64,000 bases of DNA, from positions 3,305,501-3,369,500 of the forward strand of contig NZ_JAUSVK010000001.1 of NCBI RefSeq assembly GCF_030814655.1, in the 5' to 3' direction. Source of the DNA: Labrys monachus. Its GTDB lineage: Bacteria; Pseudomonadota; Alphaproteobacteria; Rhizobiales; Labraceae. Below, in pieces: positions 29,294 through 36,685 of this stretch (the first letter of the stretch is position 1; every line of letters starts with the position of its first letter). Position numbers and translations under genes: made by a program. The notes below the pieces were generated by a model. That model saw only the letters and a list, made by a program, of their open reading frames with translations, was not told the origin of the DNA and made no database searches.

Positions 29294-29820
29294 GCAACGA
29301 CACGCCCCTCTTCTCGCGGCCCGTTCGCGTCGGCGACATTCCCAATGCCGGCCGCCGGTTCTCCATCACGACCACGCCCGAGGAGCGCGACGCCGTCGCC
29401 AGGCTGCTCGGCCTTCCCGCTGTCGCCGATCTCACGGCGAAGCTGGAAGTCACGCCGTTCGGCCGGGACGGCCTCGCCGTCGGCGGATCCATCCATGCTC
29501 GCGTCACGCAGACATGCGTGGTCTCGCTCGACGAATTCGAAAGCACGCTGGATGCGCCGGTCGACATCCGTTTTTCCACCGACGGCGTCGACCCCAACGC
29601 CGAGCTGGACCTGGCCGAACTGACCGATCCCTATGCCGAGGATCCGCCGGACCTGCTCGTCGGAGGCCAGATCGATCTCGGCAGCGTCATCACCGAATTT
29701 CTTGCTTTGGCCCTCGATCCCTATCCGCGCAAGCCGGGCGTTGAATTCAGCCGAGGCGAGGAAGATCCCGCCTCTTCGCCTTTCGCGGCCCTCAAGGCAC
29801 TGAAAAGCAACGATGAATAA
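29290..29820 (+). CDS. YceD/DUF177 family protein
   Basis: 176 residues of the DUF177 family. The central TQTCVVSLDEFE resembles the conserved C-x-x-C/R-core of YceD proteins, and the C-terminal half has DLGSVITEFLALALDPYPRKPG, the signature helix. In many bacteria this gene lies before rpmF and is linked to 23S rRNA or L32 metabolism; rpmF is not the next gene here, as is usual for alphaproteobacteria. Start ATG overlaps the stop of the Cbp3 gene. Confidence 0.88.
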   Translation: MSNDTPLFSRPVRVGDIPNAGRRFSITTTPEERDAVARLLGLPAVADLTAKLEVTPFGRDGLAVGGSIHARVTQTCVVSLDEFESTLDAPVDIRFSTDGVDPNAELDLAELTDPYAEDPPDLLVGGQIDLGSVITEFLALALDPYPRKPGVEFSRGEEDPASSPFAALKALKSNDE

Positions 29821-29955
29821 TCGGGCTTCGCCTCACCTTGAACACGATGCCGTGAGAAGGCAGGAGCAGGACGGACCGATTGATTGACCGTCTTGCCGGC
29901 GCATTCTATCCACCCCGCTGAGCGGCAGGGCGCTCGCCATCTTTTGGAGACAGGC

Positions 29956-30720
29956 ATGTTCTTGAAGCGACTTCTGACCGGTCTGGCGCTCGTCCTATGC
30001 GTCGCCGCGGTGACGCCGGCCGCCCATGCCGACGAGCAGATGACCCGTCCGGCCGTGGAAGCGATCGTCAAGGACTATCTGATGAAGCATCCCGAGGTCA
30101 TCACCGATGCCCTCAACGCGATGCAGGCCAGGCAGGAAGCCGACGCCGCCGACCGCCAGAAGAAGTCCGTCGCCGACAACCAGAATGCCATTCTCAACGC
30201 ACCGCAGAATGCCGTCGTCGGCAATCCGCAGGGCGACGTCACCGTGGTCGAGTTCTTCGATTACAATTGCGGCTACTGCAAGCGCGGCCTCGCCGACATG
30301 GTGAAGCTCCTGCAGACCGACAAGAAGCTCAAGGTCGTCCTGCGCGACTATCCGATCCTGACACCCGGCTCGATCGAAGCCGCCGACGTGGCGCTGGCCG
30401 TCAAGAACCAGCTCCAGGGCGACAAGTTCTTCGCCTTCCACCAGGCGCTCCTGGGTTCGCGCGGCGCAGTCGGCAAGGACCGCGCGCTCGAGGTCGCCCA
30501 GAGCGTCGGCGTCGACATGAAGAAGCTGCAGGCCGACATGCAGGACCCCGCCTTGCGCAAGGACCTCGCCGGCAACCTGCAGCTCGGCGAGACGCTGGGC
30601 ATCAACGGCACCCCCTCCTATGTCATCGGCAACGAGATCGTTCCGGGTGCGATCGGCTATGATGCGCTGAAGGACAAGATCGATGCCGTGCGCAAATGCG
30701 GGCAGACGGTCTGCGGCTGA
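29956..30720 (+). CDS. DsbA family thioredoxin-fold oxidoreductase, periplasmic
   Basis: 254 residues. Signal peptide 1 to about 25 (LALVLCVAAVTPAAHA), a helical N-terminal stretch (30-85, ScsC/Com1-like), then the DsbA fold with active site Cys105-Gly-Tyr-Cys108 in FFDYNCGYCKRG and cis-Pro in INGTPSYVIG. It likely forms or isomerises disulfides in the periplasm; the N-terminal helical extension is typical of trimeric or dimeric ScsC/BcfH-like proteins. The ATG at 29956 has TTTTGGAGA upstream. Confidence 0.9.
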   Translation: MFLKRLLTGLALVLCVAAVTPAAHADEQMTRPAVEAIVKDYLMKHPEVITDALNAMQARQEADAADRQKKSVADNQNAILNAPQNAVVGNPQGDVTVVEFFDYNCGYCKRGLADMVKLLQTDKKLKVVLRDYPILTPGSIEAADVALAVKNQLQGDKFFAFHQALLGSRGAVGKDRALEVAQSVGVDMKKLQADMQDPALRKDLAGNLQLGETLGINGTPSYVIGNEIVPGAIGYDALKDKIDAVRKCGQTVCG

Positions 30721-30821
30721 CGGGAGGGGCGGCTGTCGGTTCGCCTCGCCCACGCGGGCCGTGGATGATTTGCCGCCGGCTTTGCCTTCCGCATGACACC
30801 GCCCTATAAGGGGCAACCGAG

Positions 30822-30854
30822 AAGGCCCGGCGCTTCGCTGCATCGGGCTTTTGG
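30822..30854 (+). terminator. Terminator-like hairpin after the DsbA-family gene
   Basis: AAGGCCCG (30822-30829) pairs with CGGGCTT (30844-30850, one bulged G) and is followed by TTGG. It lies about 100 bp past the dsbA-like stop and 30 bp before aroQ. Confidence 0.55.
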
Positions 30855-30880
30855 CTTGTTATATCGTTCGATTGGAAAGC

Positions 30881-31324
30881 ATGGCGCTCGTCTACGTTCT
30901 GAATGGCCCCAATCTCAATATGCTTGGCGTCCGGGAAACATCGGTCTACGGCACGATTGATCTGGCCGGCATCGAGAAGCTCGTGCATGCGCGCGCCGAG
31001 CGCCTCGGGATGACGGCTGAGTTCCGCCAGACCAACCACGAAGGCGTGCTGCTCGACTGGGTGCACGAATCCCACGCGCGGGGTGCGGTCGGCATGGTCA
31101 TCAATCCGGGCGCGCTGACCCATACGTCGATCGCGCTTCACGACGCGATCAAGGCCATTAGCCTGCCGGTAATCGAATTGCATCTATCCAATGTCTTCGC
31201 GCGTGAAAGCTTCCGGCACCATTCCTGGGTTTCGCCTGCAGCCAAGGGCGTGATCTGTGGATTTGGCCCCAAGGGCTATGAACTTGCACTCGAAGCACTG
31301 GCTTCGAGCGTATCGGCTCAATAA
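30881..31324 (+). CDS. aroQ: AroQ, type II 3-dehydroquinate dehydratase
   Basis: 147 residues, normal for the dodecameric type II enzyme. The N-terminal VYVLNGPNLNMLGVRE segment is diagnostic and Tyr23 is the catalytic base; HLSNVFARESFRHHS supplies the catalytic His. It dehydrates 3-dehydroquinate in the shikimate pathway. It precedes accB by 33 bp; aroQ-accB-accC is a widespread alphaproteobacterial operon. The start at 30881 has TTGGAAAG upstream. Confidence 0.96.
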   Translation: MALVYVLNGPNLNMLGVRETSVYGTIDLAGIEKLVHARAERLGMTAEFRQTNHEGVLLDWVHESHARGAVGMVINPGALTHTSIALHDAIKAISLPVIELHLSNVFARESFRHHSWVSPAAKGVICGFGPKGYELALEALASSVSAQ

Positions 31325-31357
31325 TGACGGGGCCTCTGCCCCTCGGAAACGCAAGGC

Positions 31358-31822
31358 ATGACGATGTCGCGAACCAAGTCGGGGATTGATCCCGAGATTA
31401 TCCGGGAACTCGCCAATCTCCTCACCGAGACGGATCTGACGGAAATCGAGGTGCAGCAGGCGGATTTGCGCATCCGCGTGGCCCGCCAGATCAATGTCAC
31501 CGCGACGGTGCCGCTCGCGCCCGCCAGCGTGGCCGCTCCCGTCGCCGTGGCGCCGGCCGTGCCGGTCGCCGTCGATCCCGCCAACCATCCGGGCGTCCTG
31601 AAGTCCCCGATGGTGGGCACCGCCTATCTCGGCGCGGCACCGGGCGCCAAGCCGTTCATCGAGATCGGCTCCAAGGTCAACCAGGGTGACCGCGTGCTGA
31701 TCGTCGAGGCCATGAAGACGTTCAACGACATCGTCGCCGCCCGATCGGGAACCGTTACCGCCTTGTTCATCGAGGACAAGCAGCCGGTCGAATACGGCCA
31801 GCCTCTGATGATCATCGAGTGA
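31358..31822 (+). CDS. accB: AccB, biotin carboxyl carrier protein of acetyl-CoA carboxylase
   Basis: 154 residues. An N-terminal domain (10-45) is joined by an Ala/Pro/Val-rich linker (about 48-75) to the C-terminal biotinyl domain; Lys120 in VEAMKTFND is the biotinylation site (EAMKT instead of the usual EAMKM, as is common in this group). It carries CO2 between AccC and AccAD in malonyl-CoA synthesis. Its stop overlaps a GTG in frame with accC. Confidence 0.96.
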   Translation: MTMSRTKSGIDPEIIRELANLLTETDLTEIEVQQADLRIRVARQINVTATVPLAPASVAAPVAVAPAVPVAVDPANHPGVLKSPMVGTAYLGAAPGAKPFIEIGSKVNQGDRVLIVEAMKTFNDIVAARSGTVTALFIEDKQPVEYGQPLMIIE

Positions 31823-31827
31823 CGCGG

Positions 31828-33186
31828 ATGTTTGACAAGATCCTGATCGCGAATCGCGGCGAGATCGCCCTGCGCGTGCTGCGCGCCTGCAAGGAATTGG
31901 GAATCGCGACCGTCGCCGTCCATTCGACGGCCGATGCCGACGCCATGCACGTCAAGCTCGCCGACGAAAGCGTGTGCATCGGCCCGCCGCCGGCCCGCGA
32001 GAGCTATCTCAACATCCCCGCCCTGATCGCGGCCTGCGAGATCACCGGTGCGGAGGCTGTGCATCCCGGCTACGGCTTCCTGTCGGAGAACGCCCGCTTC
32101 GCCGATATTCTCGATCAGCACGGCATCACCTTCATCGGCCCCAAGGCCGAGCACATCCGCATGATGGGCGACAAGATCGAGGCCAAGCGCACCGCCAAGC
32201 GCCTGGGCATTCCCTGCGTGCCGGGCTCGGAAGGCGGGATCTCCAACGATATCGACGCGGCGCGCGTCGCCGCCGAAATCGGCTATCCCGTCCTGGTCAA
32301 GGCGGCGGCGGGCGGCGGTGGACGCGGCATGAAGGTGGCGCTCACCCCGGCCGATCTGTCCGACGCGCTGGCGACGGCGCGCGCCGAGGCCCTCGCCGCC
32401 TTCGGCGACGACGCCGTCTATCTGGAGAAATATCTGCAGAAGCCGCGCCACATCGAGATCCAGGTGCTCGGCGACGGCAAGGGCAACGCCATCCATCTCG
32501 GCGAGCGCGACTGCTCGCTGCAGCGCCGGCACCAGAAGGTGTGGGAGGAAGGGCCTTCGCCCGCTCTCAACGCGGCCCAGCGCACCCGAATCGGCGAGAC
32601 CGTCGCCAAGGCCATGCGGGACCTCGGCTATGTCGGCGCCGGAACCATCGAGTTTCTCTATGAGAACGGCGAATTCTACTTCATCGAGATGAACACGCGC
32701 ATCCAGGTGGAGCATCCGGTGACGGAGATGATCACCGGCATCGATCTCGTCAACGAGCAGATCAAGATCGCGGCGGGCTCACCGCTTTCCATCGCCCAGT
32801 CCGACGTGCAGATCGAAGGCCATGCCATCGAATGCCGCATCAACGCGGAGAACGCAGCGACCTTCCGCCCCTCTCCGGGGACCATCACCTATTATCATCC
32901 GCCCGGCGGTCTCGGCGTGCGGGTCGATTCGGCCGTCTACCAGGGCTACAGGATTCCGCCCTATTATGATTCGCTGATCGGCAAGCTCGTCGTGCATGGA
33001 CGCACACGCACCGAATGCCTCATGCGGCTTCGCCGCGCCATCGACGAATTCGTGGTGGACGGCGTCGACACCACCCTGCCGCTGTTCCGCACGCTGGTGC
33101 GCAACCCCGACATGCAGAACGGCCTCTACGACATTCATTGGCTTGAGAACTTCCTCGAAGCTGGAGGCATGCGCGAAGGCGCGTGA
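31828..33186 (+). CDS. accC: AccC, biotin carboxylase subunit of acetyl-CoA carboxylase
   Basis: 452 residues. ATP-grasp enzyme with N-terminal [19 protein letters not shown], the glycine-rich [12 protein letters not shown] loop (about 160-170), and [14 protein letters not shown] with catalytic residues. It carboxylates the biotin of AccB using ATP and bicarbonate. The ATG at 31828 matches the E. coli N-terminus; an in-frame GTG at 31819 overlapping the accB stop could serve for coupling and would add three residues. Confidence 0.96.
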   Translation: MFDKILIANRGEIALRVLRACKELGIATVAVHSTADADAMHVKLADESVCIGPPPARESYLNIPALIAACEITGAEAVHPGYGFLSENARFADILDQHGITFIGPKAEHIRMMGDKIEAKRTAKRLGIPCVPGSEGGISNDIDAARVAAEIGYPVLVKAAAGGGGRGMKVALTPADLSDALATARAEALAAFGDDAVYLEKYLQKPRHIEIQVLGDGKGNAIHLGERDCSLQRRHQKVWEEGPSPALNAAQRTRIGETVAKAMRDLGYVGAGTIEFLYENGEFYFIEMNTRIQVEHPVTEMITGIDLVNEQIKIAAGSPLSIAQSDVQIEGHAIECRINAENAATFRPSPGTITYYHPPGGLGVRVDSAVYQGYRIPPYYDSLIGKLVVHGRTRTECLMRLRRAIDEFVVDGVDTTLPLFRTLVRNPDMQNGLYDIHWLENFLEAGGMREGA

Positions 33187-33192
33187 TGTCGC

Positions 33193-33873
33193 GTGTCGCG
33201 CGTGGCGGTGCCCCCCTTGGAGATCACGCCGCAGATCCTTCTCAGGGCCTATGCCTGCGGGCTCTTCCCGATGGCCGAAAGCGCCGACGATCCAGGTCTC
33301 TACTGGATCGAGCCCGAGGTCCGCGGCATCGTTCCCCTCGACGGCCTGATCGTCTCGCATCGTCTCGCCCGCACCATCCGGTCCGACCGATTCGAGATCG
33401 CGGTCGACCGGAACTTCGAGGCCGTGATCGACGCCTGCGCCGCGCCGGCCCCGGGGCGGCGCAGAACCTGGATCAACCGGCCCATTCGCCGCCTCTATGG
33501 CGAGCTCTTCGCCCTCGGCCACTGCCATACGGTCGAAGCCTATCGCGAGGGGCGACTGGTCGGCGGCCTGTACGGCGTCGATCTCGGCGGCGCCTTCTTC
33601 GGCGAAAGCATGTTTCACCGTGAGCGCGATGCCTCGAAGGTCGCGCTGGCTCATCTCGTGGCGCGGCTGCGCCATGGCGGCTATCGCCTGCTCGACACCC
33701 AGTTCGTGACCGATCACCTGATCAGCCTCGGCGCCGTCGAGATGCCGCGTGCGCGCTATCACGGGCTCCTGGACAAGGCGCTGGCGATCGACGGGAACTA
33801 TCTGGCATGGCCGAAGGAGCGCGTCGTCAGCGGCGCCGAGGTCCTGGCCGAGCTTGCCTCGGTGACGCCTTAG
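33193..33873 (+). CDS. aat: Aat, leucyl/phenylalanyl-tRNA--protein transferase
   Basis: 226 residues. [19 protein letters not shown] near the N-terminus and [18 protein letters not shown] in the middle are family hallmarks. It attaches Leu or Phe to N-terminal Lys or Arg of proteins for the N-end rule pathway (ClpS/ClpAP). The start is a GTG at 33193, 6 bp after accC; another in-frame GTG at 33202 is possible. The gene order accC-aat is common in Rhizobiales. Confidence 0.94.
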   Translation: MSRVAVPPLEITPQILLRAYACGLFPMAESADDPGLYWIEPEVRGIVPLDGLIVSHRLARTIRSDRFEIAVDRNFEAVIDACAAPAPGRRRTWINRPIRRLYGELFALGHCHTVEAYREGRLVGGLYGVDLGGAFFGESMFHRERDASKVALAHLVARLRHGGYRLLDTQFVTDHLISLGAVEMPRARYHGLLDKALAIDGNYLAWPKERVVSGAEVLAELASVTP

Positions 33874-33931
33874 CGGCTGCGGGCCGGACAGCGAAACACC
33901 CACGCCGGCAGAATACAGGCGGCCCGCCCGG

Positions 33932-34537
33932 TCAATCCTGCGGCGCGGTCGGGTCGATGGGCTGGTCGAACAGATCACCGTCGTTGCCTGCGTCGGGCGG
34001 CATCTGGTCGGGCATCGTCGTCTTGCTGCGCCCCTTGCCATGCTTCGGCGGCGGCGCGATCGTGGTGGCGACCGGCGGCGGCACGGGTTCGGTGCTCTTG
34101 CCGCCTTTGCAGTCGTTCAGCCAGACGTCGTAGACGGGATGCTCGATGCCGTTGAGGCCGGGGCTGGCGGCGAACATCCAGCCGCTGAAGATGCGCTGCG
34201 TCTGCTTGCTCAGGTTGAGTTCGTCGACCTGCACGAAGCTGGTGGTCAGCGGGTCTTCGCTCGCCGTGCGCGAATAGCACACGCGCGGCGTGATGCTGAG
34301 CGCCCCGAACTTCACGGTCTGGTCGATCGGGACGTCGAAGGTGCTGATCTTGCCGGAGATCTTGTCGAGGCCGCTGAACACCGCCACCGGGTTGGTGATG
34401 CGCTCGGCCCATGCCGGGCCGCCGGCCAGACCGGCGCAGGCGAGCGCCGCCGCCCATGCAAGGCGGGCGCAGCGGCGGGCCGAAGGCTGCAGGACACGGA
34501 TTTTCAAGATCGGACGGTCTCCGTAGGAAGCAGGCAC
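33932..34537 (-). CDS. DUF2155 domain-containing exported protein
   Basis: 201 residues. A signal peptide (hydrophobic core LAWAAALACAGLAGGPAWA near 26-44) precedes the DUF2155 domain (about 46-150) containing AVFSGLDKISGKISTF, two conserved cysteines (RVCYSR and LNDCKGG) and IFSGWMFAASPGLNGIEHPVYDVWL. The C-terminal 50 residues are Pro-rich and low-complexity. Function is unknown. The start is uncertain: an in-frame codon closer to the signal peptide is possible. It faces aat convergently and is followed upstream by the NDUFA12 gene, a pairing seen across alphaproteobacteria. Confidence 0.85.
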   Translation of the reverse strand: MPASYGDRPILKIRVLQPSARRCARLAWAAALACAGLAGGPAWAERITNPVAVFSGLDKISGKISTFDVPIDQTVKFGALSITPRVCYSRTASEDPLTTSFVQVDELNLSKQTQRIFSGWMFAASPGLNGIEHPVYDVWLNDCKGGKSTEPVPPPVATTIAPPPKHGKGRSKTTMPDQMPPDAGNDGDLFDQPIDPTAPQD

Positions 34538-34642
34538 AGGCAGCGTCGCCGCTGCGCATATCGCTCCATCACGGCCAAAACACGGCCAGCGCCGCTGCGG
34601 CCCGCGGACGGCGCCGGCCCGCTGGCGGGCGAGCGTTCGGTG

Positions 34643-35047
34643 CTATTCAGGCGACCAGGCCTTGTAGTCCCCCGTCGCTGCCTGGCGAGGTCCCGGCGAC
34701 ACCATCGAGCCCTTCGGATGATAGGCGCCGACCGTGCCGGTCATATTGGGGCGATGCGGCTTCTGCCATGGCCGGGGCGTATAGCCCATCTCGCTCGGAG
34801 GGGTGTCGACCTGATGGTGCATCCAGCCCCACCAGCCCGGAGGAATCGCGCTGGCTTCGGCATAGCCATTATACTGCACCCAGCGGCGCTGCACGCCGAT
34901 GGTCGGATCCACCGCGCCGCCGCGGGTGCGGTAATAGACGTTGCCGAACTCGTCCTCGCCCACGCGCTCGCCCTTGCGCCAGGTGAAGAAACGTGTCCCG
35001 ATCGTGGAACCGTTCCACCAGGTGAACATCTGAAGCAAAGTTTTCAT
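34643..35047 (-). CDS. NDUFA12-family complex I accessory subunit
   Basis: 134 residues. The conserved core GTRFFTWRKGERVGEDEFGN, YYRTRG, RRWVQYNGYAEASAIPPGWW and HHQVDTPP is nearly the same as the mitochondrial B17.2/NDUFA12 family. It is one of the few supernumerary complex I subunits already present in alphaproteobacteria and binds the peripheral arm. The start at 35047 (MKTLLQMFTWWNG) matches the family. Confidence 0.93.
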   Translation of the reverse strand: MKTLLQMFTWWNGSTIGTRFFTWRKGERVGEDEFGNVYYRTRGGAVDPTIGVQRRWVQYNGYAEASAIPPGWWGWMHHQVDTPPSEMGYTPRPWQKPHRPNMTGTVGAYHPKGSMVSPGPRQAATGDYKAWSPE

Positions 35048-35135
35048 CGCGGCAGCCGTCCCGTCTCTCGCATCTGACGTCTTATGGCCAAGGGGCGCCG
35101 CGATGTCCACTCTCACACCCCGATTCGCCCGCGTT

Positions 35136-36071
35136 TTATAGTCGCGCGACGGCCCTGCGGATCCGCGCGTAGAGGCCCTCGGCGTCGACCTGGTTCAGGA
35201 CGAACGCATTCTTGGGCCGCGCCGTCACGCCCCACCAGTCGACGACCGTCATCCCCATGGTGAGTTCGGAGCCGGTCTCGATCTCCACATTGCAGGCGCG
35301 TCCGGCGAACAGATGCGGCTCCAGCAGCCAGGCGATGACGCAGGGGTCGTGCAGGGGGCCGCCCTCCGAACCGTATTTCTCCACATCGAAGCGCTCGAAG
35401 AAGTCGAGCCAACCGGCTGCCGCCTCTGCGACTTTGGTGCCGAGGGCGCGAATGGCGCCGATGCGCGCCCTCGAGGTCAGCGCCTTGTGGGTGACGTCGA
35501 GCGGCACCATGGTGATCGGCACGCCCGACGAGAAAACCCTCGCGGCGGCATGGGGATCGACGAAGATGTTGAACTCGGCCGCCGGCGTGATGTTGCCGCC
35601 TTCGAAGAACCCCCCGCCCATCAGCACGATCTCGCGGATGCGCGGGACGATGCGCGGCTCGCGCGCGAGCGCGAGCGCGATATTGGTGAGCGGCCCGAGT
35701 GGACAGAGGGTGACGCTGCCGGCCGGCCGTTCCATCAGCGTCTCGACGATGAAATCGACGGCGTGGCGCGGATCGAGCGCCATGCTGGGCTCCGGCAGGT
35801 CCGCGCCGTCGAGGCCGGTCTTGCCGTGGACATGCTCGGCCGTCACCGGCGGGCGGATCAGCGGCCGGTCCGCCCCGGCGCAGACCGTCACGTCGGTTCG
35901 GCCGGCAAGTTCACAGATCACGCGAACATTCCGGCTGGTCAGCGCCAGCGGGACATTGCCGGCCACCGCGGTGATGCCGACGACGTCGAGTTCCGGACTG
36001 CCGAGGGCCAGCAGAATCGCGATGGCGTCGTCCTGGCCGGGATCTGTATCGATGATGATGGAACGGGGCAT
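35136..36071 (-). CDS. Inosine-uridine preferring nucleoside hydrolase
   Basis: 311 residues. The calcium-binding aspartate cluster DTDPGQDDA is at 8-16 and the catalytic-site HDPCVIAWLLEPHLF near residue 230. It cleaves the N-glycosidic bond of nucleosides to ribose and base. The ATG at 36071 directly precedes PRSIIIDTDPG. It stands alone, divergent from nrdJ; a link to nucleotide supply is possible but not shown. Confidence 0.92.
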   Translation of the reverse strand: MPRSIIIDTDPGQDDAIAILLALGSPELDVVGITAVAGNVPLALTSRNVRVICELAGRTDVTVCAGADRPLIRPPVTAEHVHGKTGLDGADLPEPSMALDPRHAVDFIVETLMERPAGSVTLCPLGPLTNIALALAREPRIVPRIREIVLMGGGFFEGGNITPAAEFNIFVDPHAAARVFSSGVPITMVPLDVTHKALTSRARIGAIRALGTKVAEAAAGWLDFFERFDVEKYGSEGGPLHDPCVIAWLLEPHLFAGRACNVEIETGSELTMGMTVVDWWGVTARPKNAFVLNQVDAEGLYARIRRAVARL

Positions 36072-36412
36072 GGTCATCCGCTTGATGGGTTGCGCGCGGA
36101 CCATGGACCGGCGCTAGCCAGGCAGGCAAGCCACTGCGGGGCAGTCCCATATCGGCTCCGCGGGGAAGCCGCTCGCCGATGCCGTCCGCCGAAGAATCGG
36201 GCATGGCCGATTCTCGCTCCAATTCAACCTCTGGTAGGTATCTCGGTGCAGTGCCGCCCTGCGGCATGGCGGGCGGCGGGAACGGCGTCCGGACGAGCGC
36301 CAATTATGGTAAACGAGACATGACGGGAACATTGCACTTTGACGACAACCACCCCCGTTTAAAATCGCAAACGATTCCGGGGATTTGCCGAGCGTCCCTC
36401 ACACTACGCCCG

Positions 36413-36421
36413 TTATCCACA
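36413..36421 (+). promoter_or_regulatory. DnaA box upstream of nrdJ
   Basis: Perfect TTATCCACA about 55 bp before the -35 element of the nrdJ promoter. DnaA-ATP control of nrd genes is known from E. coli nrdAB; here it is inferred from position. Confidence 0.55.
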
Positions 36422-36427
36422 GCGCCC

Positions 36428-36474
36428 TACCACATCTAGCTAGACAATATTTTAGCGACACCAAATCTTGACGC
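36428..36474 (+). promoter_or_regulatory. Pair of NrdR-like boxes, 31 bp apart
   Basis: ACCACATCTAGCTAG (about 36428-36442) and ACACCAAATCTTGAC (about 36458-36472) share the ATCT core at a spacing of exactly 31 bp, the three-turn spacing typical of NrdR sites. The second overlaps the -35 element. Matches to the NrdR consensus (palindrome around ATATAT/ATCTAG) are moderate. Confidence 0.5.
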
Positions 36475-36496
36475 GTTTACCGCTCAGGCATACTTT
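36468..36496 (+). promoter_or_regulatory. Sigma-70 promoter of nrdJ
   Basis: TTGACG (36468-36473), 17 bp, TACTTT (36491-36496). Transcription would start near 36503, 3 nt before the closing stem of the leader RNA and about 183 nt before the nrdJ ATG. Confidence 0.65.
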
Positions 36497-36502
36497 TGCC
36501 CT

Positions 36503-36660
36503 ATGGTCGAAGCGTCGGCGGCGGGAGAAATTCCGGGTGCCGTAAGCCGGGTTGCAGACCCGGCACCTGAACTACGGACAGGGTACGACGCCCTCGACGT
36601 CACAATTAGGTCTCGGACTGCATCTGAATCGTGCCGCGCTCGCGCGGCACGGGGCTTTTG
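36503..36660 (+). ncRNA. nrdJ leader: closed pseudoknot RNA plus terminator-like hairpin
   Basis: GTCGA and GCGTC (36506-36516) pair with GACGC and TCGAC (36587-36598), closing an ~80-nt domain. Inside, GGTG/CACC and CCGGGT/ACCCGG stack into one hairpin (36536-36567), and the bulged CCGTA (36540-36544) is complementary to TACGG (36573-36577) just 3' of it, giving a pseudoknot. Then CGTGCCGCG/CGCGGCACG (36630-36651) forms a 9-bp hairpin followed by GGGCTTTT. GGCAC at 36562-36566 could instead pair with GTGCC at 36631-36635, an antiterminator-like switch. No cobalamin-riboswitch B12 box was seen. Confidence 0.55.
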
Positions 36661-36685
36661 CGTCTTCAATTTTGAGGCAGAGCGC

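Noticed and set aside
36503-36685. Classical cobalamin riboswitch before nrdJ
   Set aside because: The B12 box and the surrounding four-way-junction elements are not present; the structure seen is much smaller and pseudoknotted in another way.
36503-36685. In-frame N-terminal extension of NrdJ by 61 residues
   Set aside because: It lies in the structured leader, has no family similarity, and the ATG at 36686 has its own ribosome-binding site and the conserved N-terminus.
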